Shown here piece after piece: positions 62,943-64,000 of a DNA stretch of 64,000 bases; positions within the stretch are counted from its first letter, which is position 1; each line of letters opens with the position of its first letter. A program made the position numbers and the translations under genes. The notes below the pieces were generated by a model that had not been told where the DNA came from, did no database searches, and saw only the letters and a program-made list of their open reading frames with translations. Source of the stretch: Micromonospora echinaurantiaca (GTDB taxonomy: Bacteria > Actinomycetota > Actinomycetes > Mycobacteriales > Micromonosporaceae); assembly GCF_900090235.1 (NCBI RefSeq), contig NZ_LT607750.1, forward strand, positions 4,889,001 through 4,953,000, given 5' to 3'.

Positions 62943-63875
62943 ATGCTGGATGAGCGGGATTCGGCCGGCGCGGGCCGGACCGGGCCGGCCGACGATCCCG
63001 ACGACGCGACGCGGATCCGGGCCGCCGGCGGGGTGGTCTGGCGTCCGGGCGGGCCGGACGGCCCGGCGGTCTGCCTGGTGCACCGCCCCCGCTACGGCGA
63101 CTGGTCGCTGCCCAAGGGCAAGCTGGAACCGGGCGAGCGACCGCTGGTGGCCGCCGTCCGGGAGGTGGCGGAGGAGACCGACGTGCGGGCCGTGCCGCAG
63201 GTGCGGCTGCCCACCGTGCGCTACCGCAGCGAGGGCCGGCCCAAGGCGGTCGACTACTGGTCGATGCGGGCGGTGGCGAACGGCGGCTTCGAGCCCGGCA
63301 CCGAGGTGGACGAGGTGCGCTGGCTCGGCGTCGACGAGGCGATCCGGCTGGTCAGCTACCCGCACGACGCGGAGGTGCTGGCCGCGTTCGCCGCGCTGCC
63401 GGCGGTCACCGCGACGGTGGCGCTGGTCCGGCACGCGCACGCCGGCCAGCGGGGCACCTGGACCGGCCCGGACACCGGCCGGCCGCTGGACGCCCGCGGC
63501 TGGTCGCAGGCGCACGCGCTGGTCCCGCTGGTGGCGCTGGTACGCCCGGCGCGGCTGGTGTCGGCCTCGGCGCGGCGGTGCGTGCAGACCCTCGACCCGG
63601 CGGCCGCCGAACTCGACCTGCCGATCGAGGTGGTCGGCGACCTGGACGAGCCACGGCCGGGCCAGCAGCCCGACGAGTGCGCGCTGGCCGCCGCCGCCCG
63701 GCTGGTCGAGCTGGCCGCCCCCGGCGGGTCGGTGGCGGTGTGCAGCCAGGGCAGGGTGATCCCGGGCGCCCTGGCCCGGCTCACCGGGCGGGCGGACGAC
63801 TTCAGCACCCCGAAGGGCGGCGGCTGGCTGCTGGCGTTCGCCGGCGACCGCCTGCTCGCCGCCGACCGCCTCTGA
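62943..63875 (+). CDS. mutT1: Nudix hydrolase fused to histidine phosphatase (MutT1-like)
   Basis: A 310-aa two-domain enzyme. The Nudix box is GKLEPGERPLVAAVREVAEE, then TDV. The C-terminal histidine-phosphatase domain has LVRHAHAGQRG (catalytic RH) and ARLVSASARRC. In mycobacteria the same fusion (Rv2985) hydrolyses 8-oxo-dGTP/GTP and dinucleoside polyphosphates to prevent oxidative mutagenesis. It follows ppk as in M. tuberculosis. A leaderless start at ATG 62943 is likely. Confidence 0.93.
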   Translation: MLDERDSAGAGRTGPADDPDDATRIRAAGGVVWRPGGPDGPAVCLVHRPRYGDWSLPKGKLEPGERPLVAAVREVAEETDVRAVPQVRLPTVRYRSEGRPKAVDYWSMRAVANGGFEPGTEVDEVRWLGVDEAIRLVSYPHDAEVLAAFAALPAVTATVALVRHAHAGQRGTWTGPDTGRPLDARGWSQAHALVPLVALVRPARLVSASARRCVQTLDPAAAELDLPIEVVGDLDEPRPGQQPDECALAAAARLVELAAPGGSVAVCSQGRVIPGALARLTGRADDFSTPKGGGWLLAFAGDRLLAADRL

Positions 63876-63900
63876 GCCGGCGGGGCCGCGGGCCGCCGCC

Positions 63901-63920
63901 GGGGCACCTGCTGTTGCCCC
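63901..63920 (+). terminator. Small hairpin after mutT1
   Basis: GGGGCA-CCTGCTGT-TGCCCC, a 6-bp stem (63901-63906 with 63915-63920), 25 nt past the stop. The last 80 bases contain TCA at 63993-63995, which could be the stop codon of a minus-strand gene beyond the window; nothing further can be said. Confidence 0.5.
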
Positions 63921-64000
63921 GCGCCTCGGCAGGGGCGCTGCGCCGCCCGGACCCGTCGCGCCGCTGCGGCTCCGAGCGCCGGCGGCCCGGCTCAGGGCAG

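Overview
This is a chromosomal window from a high-GC actinomycete, most likely a Micromonospora-type member of the Micromonosporaceae. The evidence is strong GC bias at third codon positions, many GTG starts, an F420 biosynthesis gene, a SepIVA-like cell-division protein, several XRE/DUF397 and TetR/MarR-type regulators, and LPxTG and CAP-domain surface proteins. The assignment is an inference from gene content and base composition. I see no rRNA, tRNA, insertion sequence, prophage or CRISPR array.

The backbone is a conserved housekeeping block. As I recall it, the gene order follows the Mycobacterium tuberculosis stretch Rv2908c to Rv2985: khpA-rpsP, an amidohydrolase beside ffh, glnD-glnB-amtB, ftsY, smc, mutM-rnc-DUF177-sepIVA (here with rpmF and plsX), coaD-rsmD, recG-DAK2, thiL, DUF3515, ddl, gpsA, cofC/fbiD, ppk and mutT1. 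Most of these are on the minus strand.

Region by region. 0-7 kb: translation and SRP genes (khpA, rpsP, proS, ffh) with a DUF402 gene, a TetR regulator and an amidohydrolase. 7-13 kb: a two-component system, then the nitrogen operon amtB-glnB-glnD behind a clear GlnR operator array. 13-23 kb: a phosphotransferase, ftsY, a PhoD-type phosphatase, a MarR-MFS-UspA cassette with paired operators, and a small accessory stretch (DinB, DUF5937 regulator, SMP-30-like secreted protein). 23-32 kb: HAD hydrolase, smc, a small conserved coiled-coil protein, a CAP-domain membrane protein, a GH114-like lipoprotein and an MMPL exporter. 32-38 kb: the overlapping DUF177-rpmF-plsX-rnc-mutM operon, sepIVA, and rsmD-coaD. 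38-48 kb: a sortase-type surface protein, DAK2-recG, rpmB, an ATP-grasp enzyme, a GNAT, thiL preceded by two micro-ORFs, and a RAM-domain/DUF3515 pair. 48-55 kb: ddl, a TPR-AAA+ ATPase, an XRE/DUF397 pair, a ROK kinase and a secreted serine protease. 55-64 kb: plsC-gpsA-PLP lyase-methyltransferase, then fbiD, a cold-shock-like protein, PHO-box-controlled ppk and mutT1.

Non-coding structure is rich. It includes a 50-bp near-perfect palindrome (8753-8802), a 72-bp nested inverted repeat (36686-36757), a 62-bp inverted repeat (48329-48390), three or four tandem 26-bp hairpin repeats (51154-51231), and a possible leader-peptide attenuator in front of a HemK-like methyltransferase (56535-56628). 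Many genes look leaderless, with a TAnnnT box 6-7 nt before the start codon. The attenuator, the thiL micro-ORFs and the palindromes are the best candidates for undescribed biology; none is proven by the sequence alone.
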